From positions 1 to 35,855 of the forward strand of contig DXEW01000032.1 of the NCBI GenBank assembly GCA_019114755.1: DNA of 35,855 bases, in the 5' to 3' direction. This DNA is from Candidatus Borkfalkia faecavium (GTDB taxonomy: Bacteria > Bacillota > Clostridia > Christensenellales > Borkfalkiaceae). A model generated the notes under the pieces. The model had not been told where the DNA came from, ran no database searches, and worked only from the letters and a program-made list of their open reading frames with translations. Below are positions 7,219 to 14,120 of this stretch, in pieces. The position numbers and the translations under genes were made by a program. Every line of letters begins with the position of its first letter. Positions within the stretch are counted from its first letter, which is position 1.

Positions 7219-7925
7219 CGCCGCTGCCTCACCGCCTCGTAGGCGGCGATGCCCAGCGCCACCGAGGCATTCAAAGAATTCACCTTGCCGCAAAGGGGCA
7301 GGGAGAGTATTTTATCGCACTTTTTGCGGGTGAGGGGAGAGATGCCGCTGTCTTCTCCGCCGACGATGAGGGCGATGTCGCCGGTGAGGTCGGAGGCGTA
7401 GATGTCCTCGCCGTCCGCTTCCAACCCGTATACCCAATAGCCGCTCTGTTTGAGCTTATCGACGGCGTAATTGACGCCGGGCACGCGCGCCACGCGGATG
7501 TGGTTGGCGGCGCCTTCGGAAATGCGGATGACCGCGCCCGTGACCTGCGCGCTCTTGTTTTTGGGGATGACGACGCCGTCCGCCCCCGCGCACTCCGCCA
7601 CGCGCAGGATGCTGCCCAGATTGTGCACGTCTTCGATGCCGTCGCAGACGATGACCATCCTGCCCCCCGCTTTGGGGAGCAGAAGGTCGGAAAAGTCCGC
7701 GTATTCGTAGTCGGAGAGGAAGGCGATGACCCCCTGGTGGCGGCCGCTCTCGCTCTCCCTGTCTAAGGCGCGGGCGTCTGCGAACTGCACGCGGATGTTC
7801 TTTTCGCGCGCCATGGCAAAGATCCTGCCGGTGCTGCCCTCCGCGCCCTTCTGCATCAGCAGCTTGTCCACCGCCTTATCCGTCTTTAACAGCTCTAAGA
7901 CGGCGTTGCGTCCTTCGATCTTCAT
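7215..7925 (-). CDS. rlmB: 23S rRNA (guanosine-2'-O-)-methyltransferase, TrmH/SpoU family
   Basis: The 236-residue enzyme should methylate a ribose in 23S rRNA using S-adenosylmethionine. An N-terminal substrate-binding domain begins EGRNAVLELL. The SPOUT knot carries the three family motifs: HNLGSILRVAECAGADG, VGGEDSGISPL, and LPLCGKVNSLNASVALGIA. Length is normal. It overlaps mrnC upstream and sigH downstream by four bases each (ATGA), so the three are translated as one coupled unit. Other tRNA/rRNA SpoU enzymes are possible, but context favours RlmB. Confidence 0.92.
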   Translation of the reverse strand: MKIEGRNAVLELLKTDKAVDKLLMQKGAEGSTGRIFAMAREKNIRVQFADARALDRESESGRHQGVIAFLSDYEYADFSDLLLPKAGGRMVIVCDGIEDVHNLGSILRVAECAGADGVVIPKNKSAQVTGAVIRISEGAANHIRVARVPGVNYAVDKLKQSGYWVYGLEADGEDIYASDLTGDIALIVGGEDSGISPLTRKKCDKILSLPLCGKVNSLNASVALGIAAYEAVRQRR

Positions 7926-8317
7926 ATCAGTTCTCCCGCGATCAATTCGTCGATGCGCGCATAGTCGCCGACGAGGTATAAAAAGCCGATGACGGCTTCA
8001 AACCCCGTAGACACGTTGTATTCCGCCACCGAGGCGTTCTTGCTCTTGGTGGGCTTTTTGGCGTTCCTGCCGCGCAGGAATATCTCCGTCTCCTCGTCCG
8101 TCAAACGGGGGAGCAGCCGCTGCATCAGCGCCGCCTGCCCTTTGGCGGAAACGCGCGCCGAAGCCAGCTTTTGCAGCGTGCCCGTCTTGTAGTCGGAGGC
8201 GAATACCAACGCCTCGCGCACATACAGCGAATAGGCGGCATCCCCCACAAAGGCGAGCACGACGGCGTTCATCGCCCGCGCGCGTTCGCGCGGCATCGTC
8301 TGGTTGAAGGTGATCAT
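7922..8317 (-). CDS. mrnC: Mini-ribonuclease III
   Basis: The 131-residue Mini-III lacks the double-stranded RNA binding domain and matures 23S rRNA ends. The RNase III-type core shows LAFVGDAAYSLYVRE with catalytic Asp26, and TGFEAVIGFLYL with the second acidic residue (about Glu107). A basic RGRNAKKPTKSKNA segment lies between. ATG at 8317 sits only seven bases after the -10 hexamer of the promoter, so the message would be leaderless. The ATG at 8296 is an alternative start, but neither has a Shine-Dalgarno site. Its stop overlaps the rlmB start. Confidence 0.9.
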   Translation of the reverse strand: MITFNQTMPRERARAMNAVVLAFVGDAAYSLYVREALVFASDYKTGTLQKLASARVSAKGQAALMQRLLPRLTDEETEIFLRGRNAKKPTKSKNASVAEYNVSTGFEAVIGFLYLVGDYARIDELIAGELI

Positions 8318-8323
8318 ACCGCT

Positions 8324-8352
8324 ATTATACCATATCGGCGGCAAAATTTCAA
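8324..8352 (-). promoter_or_regulatory. Promoter of mrnC-rlmB-sigH
   Basis: On the minus strand, TTGAAA (8352-8347), a 17-bp spacer and a perfect TATAAT (8329-8324). The expected start of transcription is at or next to the mrnC ATG at 8317. Confidence 0.8.
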
Positions 8353-8394
8353 ACAGAATACAGAATATTGGCGGGCGGAACTAAAAAAAGGGGC

Positions 8395-8492
8395 GCGGAA
8401 AGCAGGCTGTGCCCGTAAAAAGGCAACACACCCAAACGCGGCTCACCGTGCAGCACCTTGGCGGAAAGCAGGCTGTCCTCGCAAAAAGGCAA
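8395..8492. repeat. Pair of 32-bp direct repeats
   Basis: GCGGAAAGCAGGCTGT followed by NCNCGNAAAAAGGCAA occurs at 8395-8426 and again at 8461-8492, a 66-bp period. The two copies differ at about four positions. They lie between rubredoxin and the mrnC promoter and have no coding potential. On the minus strand each copy carries a GCCTTTTT run that could help end rubredoxin transcription. Confidence 0.75.
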
Positions 8493-8518
8493 AGCGGCGC
8501 CCCTGCCGGGAGCGCCGC
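8484..8518 (-). terminator. Terminator downstream of rubredoxin
   Basis: On the minus strand, GCGGCGCTCCC pairs with GGGGCGCCGC across a short GGCA-type loop, then TTTGCCTTTTT follows. The U tract is interrupted by GCC, so termination may be partial. Confidence 0.6.
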
Positions 8519-8525
8519 CGCACCG

Positions 8526-8684
8526 TTACTCTTGGTTGAACTGGTCTTTGCCCACGCCGCAGAGAGGGCAGGTGAAGTCTTCGGGGACGTCTTCCCACTT
8601 GGTGCCGGGTGCGATGCCGTTATCGGGATCGCCCGCCGCCTCGTCGTACTCGTAGCCGCAGACGCTGCATACATACTTAGCCAT
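8526..8684 (-). CDS. rd: Rubredoxin
   Basis: A 52-residue one-iron electron carrier. Both metal-binding pairs are present: CSVCGYEY (Cys6, Cys9) and [11 protein letters not shown] (Cys39, Cys42). The typical acidic middle with [17 protein letters not shown] lies between them. ATG at 8684 follows AAGGAG by nine bases. In anaerobes such proteins often donate electrons to oxygen- or peroxide-detoxifying enzymes; the partner here is unknown. It follows dut and the anaerobic reductase genes on the same strand, ending in a hairpin terminator. It is too short to appear in many ORF lists. Confidence 0.95.
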   Translation of the reverse strand: MAKYVCSVCGYEYDEAAGDPDNGIAPGTKWEDVPEDFTCPLCGVGKDQFNQE

Positions 8685-8815
8685 AGGTGTATCTCCTTAT
8701 GATTTATTTTTGCGGGAAGCACGGCGCTCCCCTGTCTTTCAGAAACGACCGCCCGGCCTTTGCCGGCGGAACCGAAACGATCGGACTTGCCTTTACCGGC
8801 AGCGACAAAGACCGC

Positions 8816-9262
8816 TCAGCCTTTTCCGGTAGAGCCGAAGCCGCCTTCGCCGCGGCAGGTATCGGAGAGCTCGTCGCACTCTTCAAACTCCGCCGCAAGG
8901 TACGGGGCGATGACCAGCTGCGCCACCCGCTCGCCCGGTTCGACGCTCTGCTCGTACTTGGAATGGTTGTGCAGGGCGATGCGGATCTCGCCGCGATAGT
9001 CGGCATCGATGACGCCCACTTTATTGGCGGGGGCGAGCCCTTCGCGCGTAGCCAGCCCGCTGCGGGCGTAGATGAGGCCCACATACCCTGCGGGGATCTC
9101 GACGGCAAGGCCGGTGTGGACGACCGCCGTCTCCCGCGGGCCGATGCGGATGGAATGCTCGCTCAAGGCGTACAGGTCGGCGCCCGCCGCAAATTCGCTG
9201 CCGTAGGCGGGCAGCTTTGCCTCGGGCAACAGTTTTTTGATCTTGACTTTGACTTTCTGCAT
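8816..9262 (-). CDS. dut: Deoxyuridine 5'-triphosphate nucleotidohydrolase (dUTPase)
   Basis: The 148-residue trimeric enzyme hydrolyses dUTP to dUMP, keeping uracil out of DNA and feeding dTMP synthesis. All five motifs are visible: AGADLYAL; the ARSGLATREG block; NKVGVIDADYRGEI with the catalytic Asp; GERVAQLVI; and the C-terminal RGEGGFGSTGKG. ATG at 9262 follows AAAGGGG. The TGA stop is followed in the same frame by two further copies of the motif-V coding unit. It sits with nrdG, nrdD and rubredoxin in a dNTP-related cluster. Confidence 0.96.
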   Translation of the reverse strand: MQKVKVKIKKLLPEAKLPAYGSEFAAGADLYALSEHSIRIGPRETAVVHTGLAVEIPAGYVGLIYARSGLATREGLAPANKVGVIDADYRGEIRIALHNHSKYEQSVEPGERVAQLVIAPYLAAEFEECDELSDTCRGEGGFGSTGKG

Positions 9263-9355
9263 GGCATCACCCCTTTCGGCGCATTTGCGCCCCTTTCACT
9301 TGCGTTCGACACAGCGCTCGCGCCGCTTCGGCCGCATCTTTTTTCCGTCCTTTTC

Positions 9356-9883
9356 TTATTTGGAGGGCTGCCATAAGACGATCTCCCCCGCAGCGCGGGT
9401 GGCGGGCAGGTCGATGATGCGCTGGTTGGAAGAGCCGCGGAAGCGGAGCTTCAAGTCCTTCAATTCCTCGACGAACTCGCCGTCTACCAGCACGTCGATA
9501 TACGAGAGCATCTCGTCCGTCGCCTCGCAATGCGCCCTGCCGCCGGGCGCAAGCTCGGTATCGTACAGGTAGCCGCTGTAGCACCAGACCGTCTTTTGCG
9601 GAAATTCGCGGCGGACGCGGCGCAGAAGGGGCAGCAGCGCCCGCTGGTTCTGCGGCTCGAACGGCTCGCCCCCCAACAGGGACAGCCCCGCGATGTACGA
9701 GGGGCGCAGCGCCTCGGCGATCTCTTCTTCCGTCTTTTCCGTAAACGGCGAGCCGTAGGCAAAATCCCACGCCTCGGCGTTGAAACAGCCCTTGCAGCGG
9801 TGGGTGCAGCCGCTGACGAACAGCGACACGCGCACTCCCACGCCGTTGGCGACGTCGTGTTTTTTGATGGTTGCGAAATTCAT
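9356..9883 (-). CDS. nrdG: Anaerobic ribonucleotide reductase activating protein
   Basis: The 175-residue radical-SAM activase generates the glycyl radical on NrdD. The CxxxCxxC cluster is CTHRCKGC (Cys26, 30, 33), followed by the aromatic-rich NAEAWDFAYG. GLSLLGGEPFEPQN is the family's GGE motif. ATG at 9883 gives MNFATIKKHDVANG, the usual N-terminus. No good Shine-Dalgarno site precedes it. It has its own promoter in the 190-bp gap after nrdD. Confidence 0.95.
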   Translation of the reverse strand: MNFATIKKHDVANGVGVRVSLFVSGCTHRCKGCFNAEAWDFAYGSPFTEKTEEEIAEALRPSYIAGLSLLGGEPFEPQNQRALLPLLRRVRREFPQKTVWCYSGYLYDTELAPGGRAHCEATDEMLSYIDVLVDGEFVEELKDLKLRFRGSSNQRIIDLPATRAAGEIVLWQPSK

Positions 9884-9917
9884 ATAGCGAAATAGCGAAA
9901 CGTTTCTGTCCCTATTG

Positions 9918-9946
9918 TAACACATTTTGCGCCGCGGCGCAATCGC
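9918..9946 (-). promoter_or_regulatory. Candidate nrdG promoter
   Basis: On the minus strand, a TACAAT -10 box lies about 30 bp upstream of the nrdG ATG, with TTGCGC 17 bp further upstream. The -35 match is moderate. This suggests nrdG can be transcribed apart from nrdD. Confidence 0.55.
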
Positions 9947-10072
9947 ATGGCGGAAATTTCCGCCAAACTTTTTCCCGCGCGCCCACAGCCTGCGGGCAGG
10001 GCAAAAGCCCTTTCCATATGCAGCGGGCGCGGGATAAAAGCCCTTTCCTGCCGCGCCGAAGCCGAACTCCGC

Positions 10073-12196
10073 TTACAGGTGCAGCACGCGCGCCTTGATC
10101 TCTTTGGTCTTGCCCAGGTTCCAGAAATTTTCGCCCAGATACCCGCAGGTGCGGCGGGTGACGTTCATCTTTTTATGGTCTTTGTTGTGGCAGTTGGGGC
10201 ATTCCCACTCGTTGTCTTCATTGATGACGATCTCGCCGTCATAGCCGCAGACGTGGCAGTAGTCGCTTTTGGTGTTGAATTCGGCGTACTGGATGTTATC
10301 GTAGATGAATTTGACGACCTCTTCCATCGCCTCCAAATTGTGCTGCATGTTGGGGATCTCGACGTAGGAGATGCACCCGCCCGAAGAGATGGTCTGGAAC
10401 TGCGCCTCGAAAGAGAATTTGGTGAAGGCGTCGATATTCTCGCGCACGTCTACATGATACGAATTGGTGTAATAGCCCTTGTCGGTGACGTCTTCGATGG
10501 TGCCGAAGCGCTCTTTATCGATGCGGGCGAAGCGGTAGCACAGCGATTCCGCCGGCGTGCCGTACAGGGCGAAGCCGAGGCCGCTTTCGCGCTTCCATTC
10601 GTCCGTCTTTTCGCGCATATGGCGCATGACGCGCACGGCGAATTCTTCTCCTTTCGGGTCCGTCTGCGGCACGCCCGTCATCAGCTTGGTCACCTCGTAC
10701 AGGCCGATGTAGCCCAAAGACAGGGTGGAATAGCCGCCGAACAGCAGCGGGTCGATGACCTCGCCCTTGTCGAGGCGGGCGATGGCGCCGTACTGCCAGT
10801 GGATGGGCGACACGTCCGACTTGGTGCCCAGAAGGGCGCGGTGGCGGCACAGGAGCGCCTCGCGGCACAGTTCCAGCCGCTCGTCGAACAGCTTCCAGAA
10901 CTTTTCTTCGTCGCCGCCCGCCACGATGCCGATCTGCGGCAGGTTGATGGAGACGACGCCCTGGTTGAAGCGGCCTTCAAATTTATAATTGCCGTTTTCG
11001 TCTTTCCAGGGGGATAAGAAGGATCTGCATCCCATGGGGCTGAAGACGTTGCCCTCGTACGCCTCGCGCATCTTTTTGGCGGAGATATAGTCGGGATACA
11101 GGCGCTTGGAAGAGCACTTGACGGCAAATTCGGTGATGTAGTCGTACTTGCCGCCCTTGAGGCAGTTGATCTCGTCCAACACATATACGAGTTTGGGGAA
11201 GGCGGGGGTGATATATACCCCCTTTTCGTTCTTGATGCCCTCGTAGCGCTGGCGCAGGATCTCCATGACGATCTGCGCGTTTTCTTCCAGATATTCGTCA
11301 TCTTTGTCCAGATACAAAAACAGGGTGACGAAGGGAGACTGGCCGTTGGTCGTCATCAGGGTGTTGATCTGGTACTGGATGGTCTGCACGCCGCTTTTCA
11401 GCTCGTCTTGAATGCGGTCGTCCACCAGCTTTTGCATCTCTTCGTCTGTAAGCTCCGGGCAGGCCTCGCGGAAGTGGCGGATGAACTTTTCGCGGCTCTT
11501 GCGCAGGTATTTGCCCAGGTGGCGGATATCCACCGACTGCCCGCCGTACTGCGAGCAGGCGACGGCGGCGATGATCTGCGTGACCACCGTGCAGGCGACC
11601 TGGAAGCTTTTGGGGCTTTCGATCAGCTTGCCGTTCATCACCGTGCCGTTATCCAACATGTCGCCGATGTTGATGAGGCAGCAGTTGAAGATGGGCTGGA
11701 TGAAGTAGTCTGCGTCGTGGAAGTGCAGCACCCCCTCTTCGTGCGCGCGCGAGATCTTTTCGGGCAGCAGGATGCGCTTGGTGAGGTCCTTGGAGACCTC
11801 GCCGGCGATGAGGTCGCGCTGGGTGGCGGCGGCGAGGGCGTTCTTGTTGGAATTTTCTTCCATCACGTCTTTATTGGAATTGCTGATAAGGCTGAGGATG
11901 GCCTCGTCGGTGGTGTTCGCCTTGCGCACGAGGGCGCGGTTATAGCGGTAGATGATGTACGTCTTGGCGAGGGTATAGTGCCCCTGCTCCATCAGCTTCT
12001 CTTCGATGATGTCCTGTATGTCTTCGACGAGCATGCGCCTCTTCTTTTTGCCCTCGATATAGGCGAGGATCTCTTCGATCTCCTGTTTGGAAGCGCGCTC
12101 CTTCGCCTCTACCTCCGCGTTCGCCTTGCCGATGGCGATGGCGATCTTTGCCCTGTCGTAATCGACGACGGCGCCGTCTCTCTTGATGACCTGCAT
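10073..12196 (-). CDS. nrdD: Anaerobic (class III) ribonucleoside-triphosphate reductase
   Basis: The 707-residue glycyl-radical enzyme reduces NTPs to dNTPs under anaerobic conditions. An N-terminal ATP-cone (about 3-92) beginning QVIKRDGAVVDYDRAKI provides allosteric control. The barrel carries NINLPQIGI-type segments (here SINLPQIGI). The C-terminal zinc site is CHVCGYDG and CPNCHN. The radical loop is RRTCGYLGENFWNLGK, with Gly685 the probable radical site. The start is ATG at 12196 after GGAGAGGG. A NrdR-like box lies upstream. Together with nrdG it fits a strict anaerobe. Confidence 0.97.
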   Translation of the reverse strand: MQVIKRDGAVVDYDRAKIAIAIGKANAEVEAKERASKQEIEEILAYIEGKKKRRMLVEDIQDIIEEKLMEQGHYTLAKTYIIYRYNRALVRKANTTDEAILSLISNSNKDVMEENSNKNALAAATQRDLIAGEVSKDLTKRILLPEKISRAHEEGVLHFHDADYFIQPIFNCCLINIGDMLDNGTVMNGKLIESPKSFQVACTVVTQIIAAVACSQYGGQSVDIRHLGKYLRKSREKFIRHFREACPELTDEEMQKLVDDRIQDELKSGVQTIQYQINTLMTTNGQSPFVTLFLYLDKDDEYLEENAQIVMEILRQRYEGIKNEKGVYITPAFPKLVYVLDEINCLKGGKYDYITEFAVKCSSKRLYPDYISAKKMREAYEGNVFSPMGCRSFLSPWKDENGNYKFEGRFNQGVVSINLPQIGIVAGGDEEKFWKLFDERLELCREALLCRHRALLGTKSDVSPIHWQYGAIARLDKGEVIDPLLFGGYSTLSLGYIGLYEVTKLMTGVPQTDPKGEEFAVRVMRHMREKTDEWKRESGLGFALYGTPAESLCYRFARIDKERFGTIEDVTDKGYYTNSYHVDVRENIDAFTKFSFEAQFQTISSGGCISYVEIPNMQHNLEAMEEVVKFIYDNIQYAEFNTKSDYCHVCGYDGEIVINEDNEWECPNCHNKDHKKMNVTRRTCGYLGENFWNLGKTKEIKARVLHL

Positions 12197-12270
12197 CTTT
12201 GGTTCCCTCTCCGGTGTGGTTTCTCTGCCGAGACGGCGCGGGCAAAGCCGCCCGTCCTCGCGTATATTCT

Positions 12271-12276
12271 ATTATA
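12271..12276 (-). promoter_or_regulatory. -10 element of the nrdD promoter
   Basis: A perfect TATAAT on the minus strand about 75 bp before the nrdD ATG. The -35 position (near ACAGTT) is weak and overlaps the palindrome AACTGT-N10-ACAGTT (12294-12315), which suggests a regulated promoter. Confidence 0.6.
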
Positions 12277-12324
12277 GCACTTTTTTCAAAAAAAACTGTA
12301 ACATTTGCAACAGTTGCGCCAAAA

Positions 12325-12340
12325 ACACTATATCTTGTAT
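12325..12340. promoter_or_regulatory. NrdR-like box upstream of nrdD
   Basis: ACACTATATCTTGTAT matches the remembered NrdR consensus (acaCwAtATaTwGtgt) at 14 of 16 positions. NrdR represses ribonucleotide reductase genes when dATP is plentiful. The usual second box about 31 bp away is not clear; the palindrome at 12294-12315 is 28 bp away centre to centre and does not match the consensus well. Confidence 0.6.
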
Positions 12341-12383
12341 ATTTTTTTGTGCGGGAAGGACGAGGCGGCACTACCCGCGGCAG

Positions 12384-12410
12384 AAAAAAGCGGCCTTGCA
12401 GGGAGGCCGC
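12384..12410 (-). terminator. Terminator of minD-minE
   Basis: On the minus strand, GCGGCCT and AGGCCGC form a 7-bp stem followed by TTTTTT. It lies about 115 bp after the minE stop. Confidence 0.75.
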
Positions 12411-12422
12411 GCAACTATATGG

Positions 12423-12476
12423 CGGCTTCCGCATAGGGAGCCGCGCACCGTATCGGCTTCCGCATAGGGAGCCGCG
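12423..12476. repeat. Two tandem hairpin repeats, 31-bp period
   Basis: CGGCTTCCGCATAGGGAGCC plus GCG occurs at 12423-12445 and 12454-12476. Each can fold as CGGCTTCC with GGGAGCCG. They lie between minE and its terminator stem, which has a similar outline. No reading frame is supported here. Confidence 0.75.
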
Positions 12477-12523
12477 TACTTGTCTTTGGAGACGCCGCCG
12501 CCCGACGGCAAGCGCCTTCCCCC

Positions 12524-12757
12524 CTACTTGACCACCCCGAAGGGGCGCACCTTGGCGGCGTTCGCGTGTACGCTGACGGCGTACCCGCGCCCTTCCTTGA
12601 CCAGCTGCAGGCGGAGCTCGCCCGTCAGGTCGAAAAAGGCGGAGAGGGTGCGCTCCAGCTCGCGCAGGAGCATCCTCTCGCACTCGGCGGAGAGGGGCGA
12701 GCCCTCCCGCTCTAAGATGTGTTTGGCGCGCACGGCGTTTTCGGATAACTTGCGCAT
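12524..12757 (-). CDS. minE: MinE-like cell-division topological specificity factor
   Basis: A 77-residue protein right after minD. The region VRAKHILEREG resembles the MinE helix that carries RLKLVLVHDR, and SPLSAECERMLLRELERTLSAFFDL resembles the anti-MinCD and dimerisation part. The match is weak: the DR motif is lost and the N-terminal membrane-binding amphipathic helix is reduced to MRKLSENA. MinE normally drives MinD oscillation. ATG at 12757 follows AGGAGGGG, which overlaps the minD TAG stop, so the two are coupled. Position supports the call more than sequence does. Confidence 0.6.
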   Translation of the reverse strand: MRKLSENAVRAKHILEREGSPLSAECERMLLRELERTLSAFFDLTGELRLQLVKEGRGYAVSVHANAAKVRPFGVVK

Positions 12758-12766
12758 ATTCCCCTC

Positions 12767-13543
12767 CTATAAACTCTTTTTCAGGCTGCGGCGGATGCTG
12801 CCGAAAAACCCGTTGTACTTGTTGGTGACGTTGTACAGCTTGCGCGTGCCGCGGGCGATGTTTTCCGCCAGCAGGCGGAAGGCCTTCTGCCCGTCGCCGC
12901 TGCCCCGTTCCCCCAAAAACACGCCGTCTTCCTGGGGGATGATGCCGATGAGGGGCAGGTTGAGCGCTTCCGAGATCTCGTGCGGAGATAAAATTTCGCC
13001 GTCGATGATGAGGTCGCCGCGCGCCATGTTGACGACCAGGTCTGCGCTGCGCATGCGGTAGCTGCGCAGGACGGAGATGACCTTGTCGGCATCGCGGAGA
13101 GACGAGATGTGCGGGGTGGTGACGACGATGGCCTCCTCCGCCGACGCCGCCGCGCGGTGGAAGCCTGCGTCGATGCCGGCGGGCGAGTCGATGAGGATAT
13201 AGTCGAAGCGGGGCGCGAGGTTGTCGAGGATCAGCCGCACCGCCTGCGGCGATATGTACTTGTTCGGGTCTGTGTGGTTGGATGCGAGGATGAACAAGTT
13301 CGGGTATTCGGGATGCTGCACCAGCGCCTGCTTGGCGCGGCAGCGCCCCTCGATGGCGTCCACTACGTCGTAGACGATGAGGTTCTCTACGCCGCAGACG
13401 ACGTCGATGTTGTTGAGCCCGAAGTCGGTATCCGCCAGCACGACGCGCTCGCCCATGACGGAGAGCCGCATGCCGAGATTGGCGGCGACGGTCGTCTTGC
13501 CGACGCCCCCTTTGCCCGATGTGATTACGATTTTACGCGCCAC
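12767..13543 (-). CDS. minD: Septum site-determining ATPase MinD
   Basis: The 258-residue ParA-type ATPase positions the division site at the membrane. The deviant Walker A is GKGGVGKT (10-17); the switch region has DTDFGLNNID; and YILIDSPAGID matches the MinD block. The last 13 residues, FFGSIRRSLKKSL, form the amphipathic membrane-targeting helix. The start is GTG at 13543 after GGGGG. No minC is present in this window. The gene reads away from structured element A, with an inverted-repeat fragment in its upstream region. Confidence 0.95.
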   Translation of the reverse strand: MARKIVITSGKGGVGKTTVAANLGMRLSVMGERVVLADTDFGLNNIDVVCGVENLIVYDVVDAIEGRCRAKQALVQHPEYPNLFILASNHTDPNKYISPQAVRLILDNLAPRFDYILIDSPAGIDAGFHRAAASAEEAIVVTTPHISSLRDADKVISVLRSYRMRSADLVVNMARGDLIIDGEILSPHEISEALNLPLIGIIPQEDGVFLGERGSGDGQKAFRLLAENIARGTRKLYNVTNKYNGFFGSIRRSLKKSL

Positions 13544-13576
13544 GGTCTGTGCCCCCGGTCGGTTTGTTTACAGGAT

Positions 13577-13648
13577 AACCAAGTCAAAGTAAAACGGACC
13601 CGCCCTGAAAGGCGCCTTTTGGGGAGGGCCCTCTTTGCTCTGACTTGC
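13577..13648. mobile_element. Short inverted-repeat element, internally deleted relative of 31355-31637
   Basis: The left end AACCAAGTCAAAG and the next roughly 30 bases match the left end of the 31355 element almost exactly, through CCGCCCTGAAAGGCGCC. The right end, read inverted, is GCAAGTCAGAGCAAAGAGG. Only about 72 bp remain, so most of the interior is missing. It lies upstream of minD. Confidence 0.6.
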
Positions 13649-13722
13649 ATATATTGTACATCGTTGCGGCGGAAAAATCTTGCCTGCTTACGCCGAAAAA
13701 GGGGAAAATTTGGCAATAACGA

Positions 13723-13930
13723 TTCACGAAAATTCTTTTGAGCTGACAAAAGAATTTTCCGTGAGAAAGGGGGAAACCTGCCGTTCGCCGTCCTTCGACG
13801 GCTCTGCGGCGGTTTCTCCCCTCTGCGGCGCAATATTTCAGGGCACACCTTTTATAAAATTGCGCCGCATTCACCTCCATCCGTATGCTCATAAGGGAAA
13901 AACGGCAAAAGTGTGATTTTGCCGTTTTTT
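13723..13930 (+). ncRNA. Three-hairpin structured element, copy A (uninterrupted)
   Basis: Hairpin 1 (13724-13764) is TCACGAAAATTCTTTT with its complement and one bulged C, around the loop GAGCTGAC. Hairpin 2 (13769-13821) has outer GGGGGAAACC/GGTTTCTCCCC, middle CCG/CGG and inner GCCGT/ACGGC stems. Hairpin 3 (13825-13868) is GCGGCGCAAT/ATTGCGCCGC, its loop holding TTTCAGGGCACAC and TTATA. TTCACCTCCATCC follows, then a tail hairpin with a 12-bp stem (13899-13910 with 13917-13928), loop GTGTGA and a T run. The tail looks like an intrinsic terminator, so an RNA of about 200 nt is possible. It lies opposite in strand to minD and pgi. No known RNA family was recognised. Confidence 0.65.
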
Positions 13931-13953
13931 CGTATTTGTTTTGAGGTATCCGC

Positions 13954-13983
13954 AATTTTACATTCTACATTTTACATTTTACA
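13954..13983 (-). repeat. Heptamer array H3 (4 units)
   Basis: On the minus strand, three TGTAAAA and one TGTAGAA in tandem, closing with TTGCGGATACC. It directly follows structured element A. Confidence 0.9.
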
Positions 13984-14041
13984 TCCGCCCGACATTTTCT
14001 CCGAGCGGACTAAAGACCCACCGATATCCGATCTTCAAACA

Positions 14042-14070
14042 CAAAAAACAGCCGCGCCTTACGGCGCGGC
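14042..14070 (-). terminator. Rho-independent terminator of pgi
   Basis: On the minus strand, GCCGCGCC and GGCGCGGC form an 8-bp stem with a GTAA loop, followed by TGTTTTTT. It lies about 50 bp after the pgi stop. Confidence 0.8.
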
Positions 14071-14120
14071 CTTGGTGCAAAGAAAATGAAGGTACCTGCA
14101 AAGCGGCAAAGGGAGCCGTT

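Noticed and set aside
8423-8492. CRISPR array from the repeated 32-bp unit
   Set aside because: Only two copies exist, the spacing is single, the repeats differ, and no cas gene is present.
9947-12277. Long plus-strand frames opposite nrdD (356 and 289 codons)
   Set aside because: Nearly the entire length is the complement of nrdD, with no independent signals.
12423-12476. CRISPR-like repeats between minE and nrdD
   Set aside because: The two 23-bp hairpin units are only eight bases apart, which is a tandem duplication and not an array.
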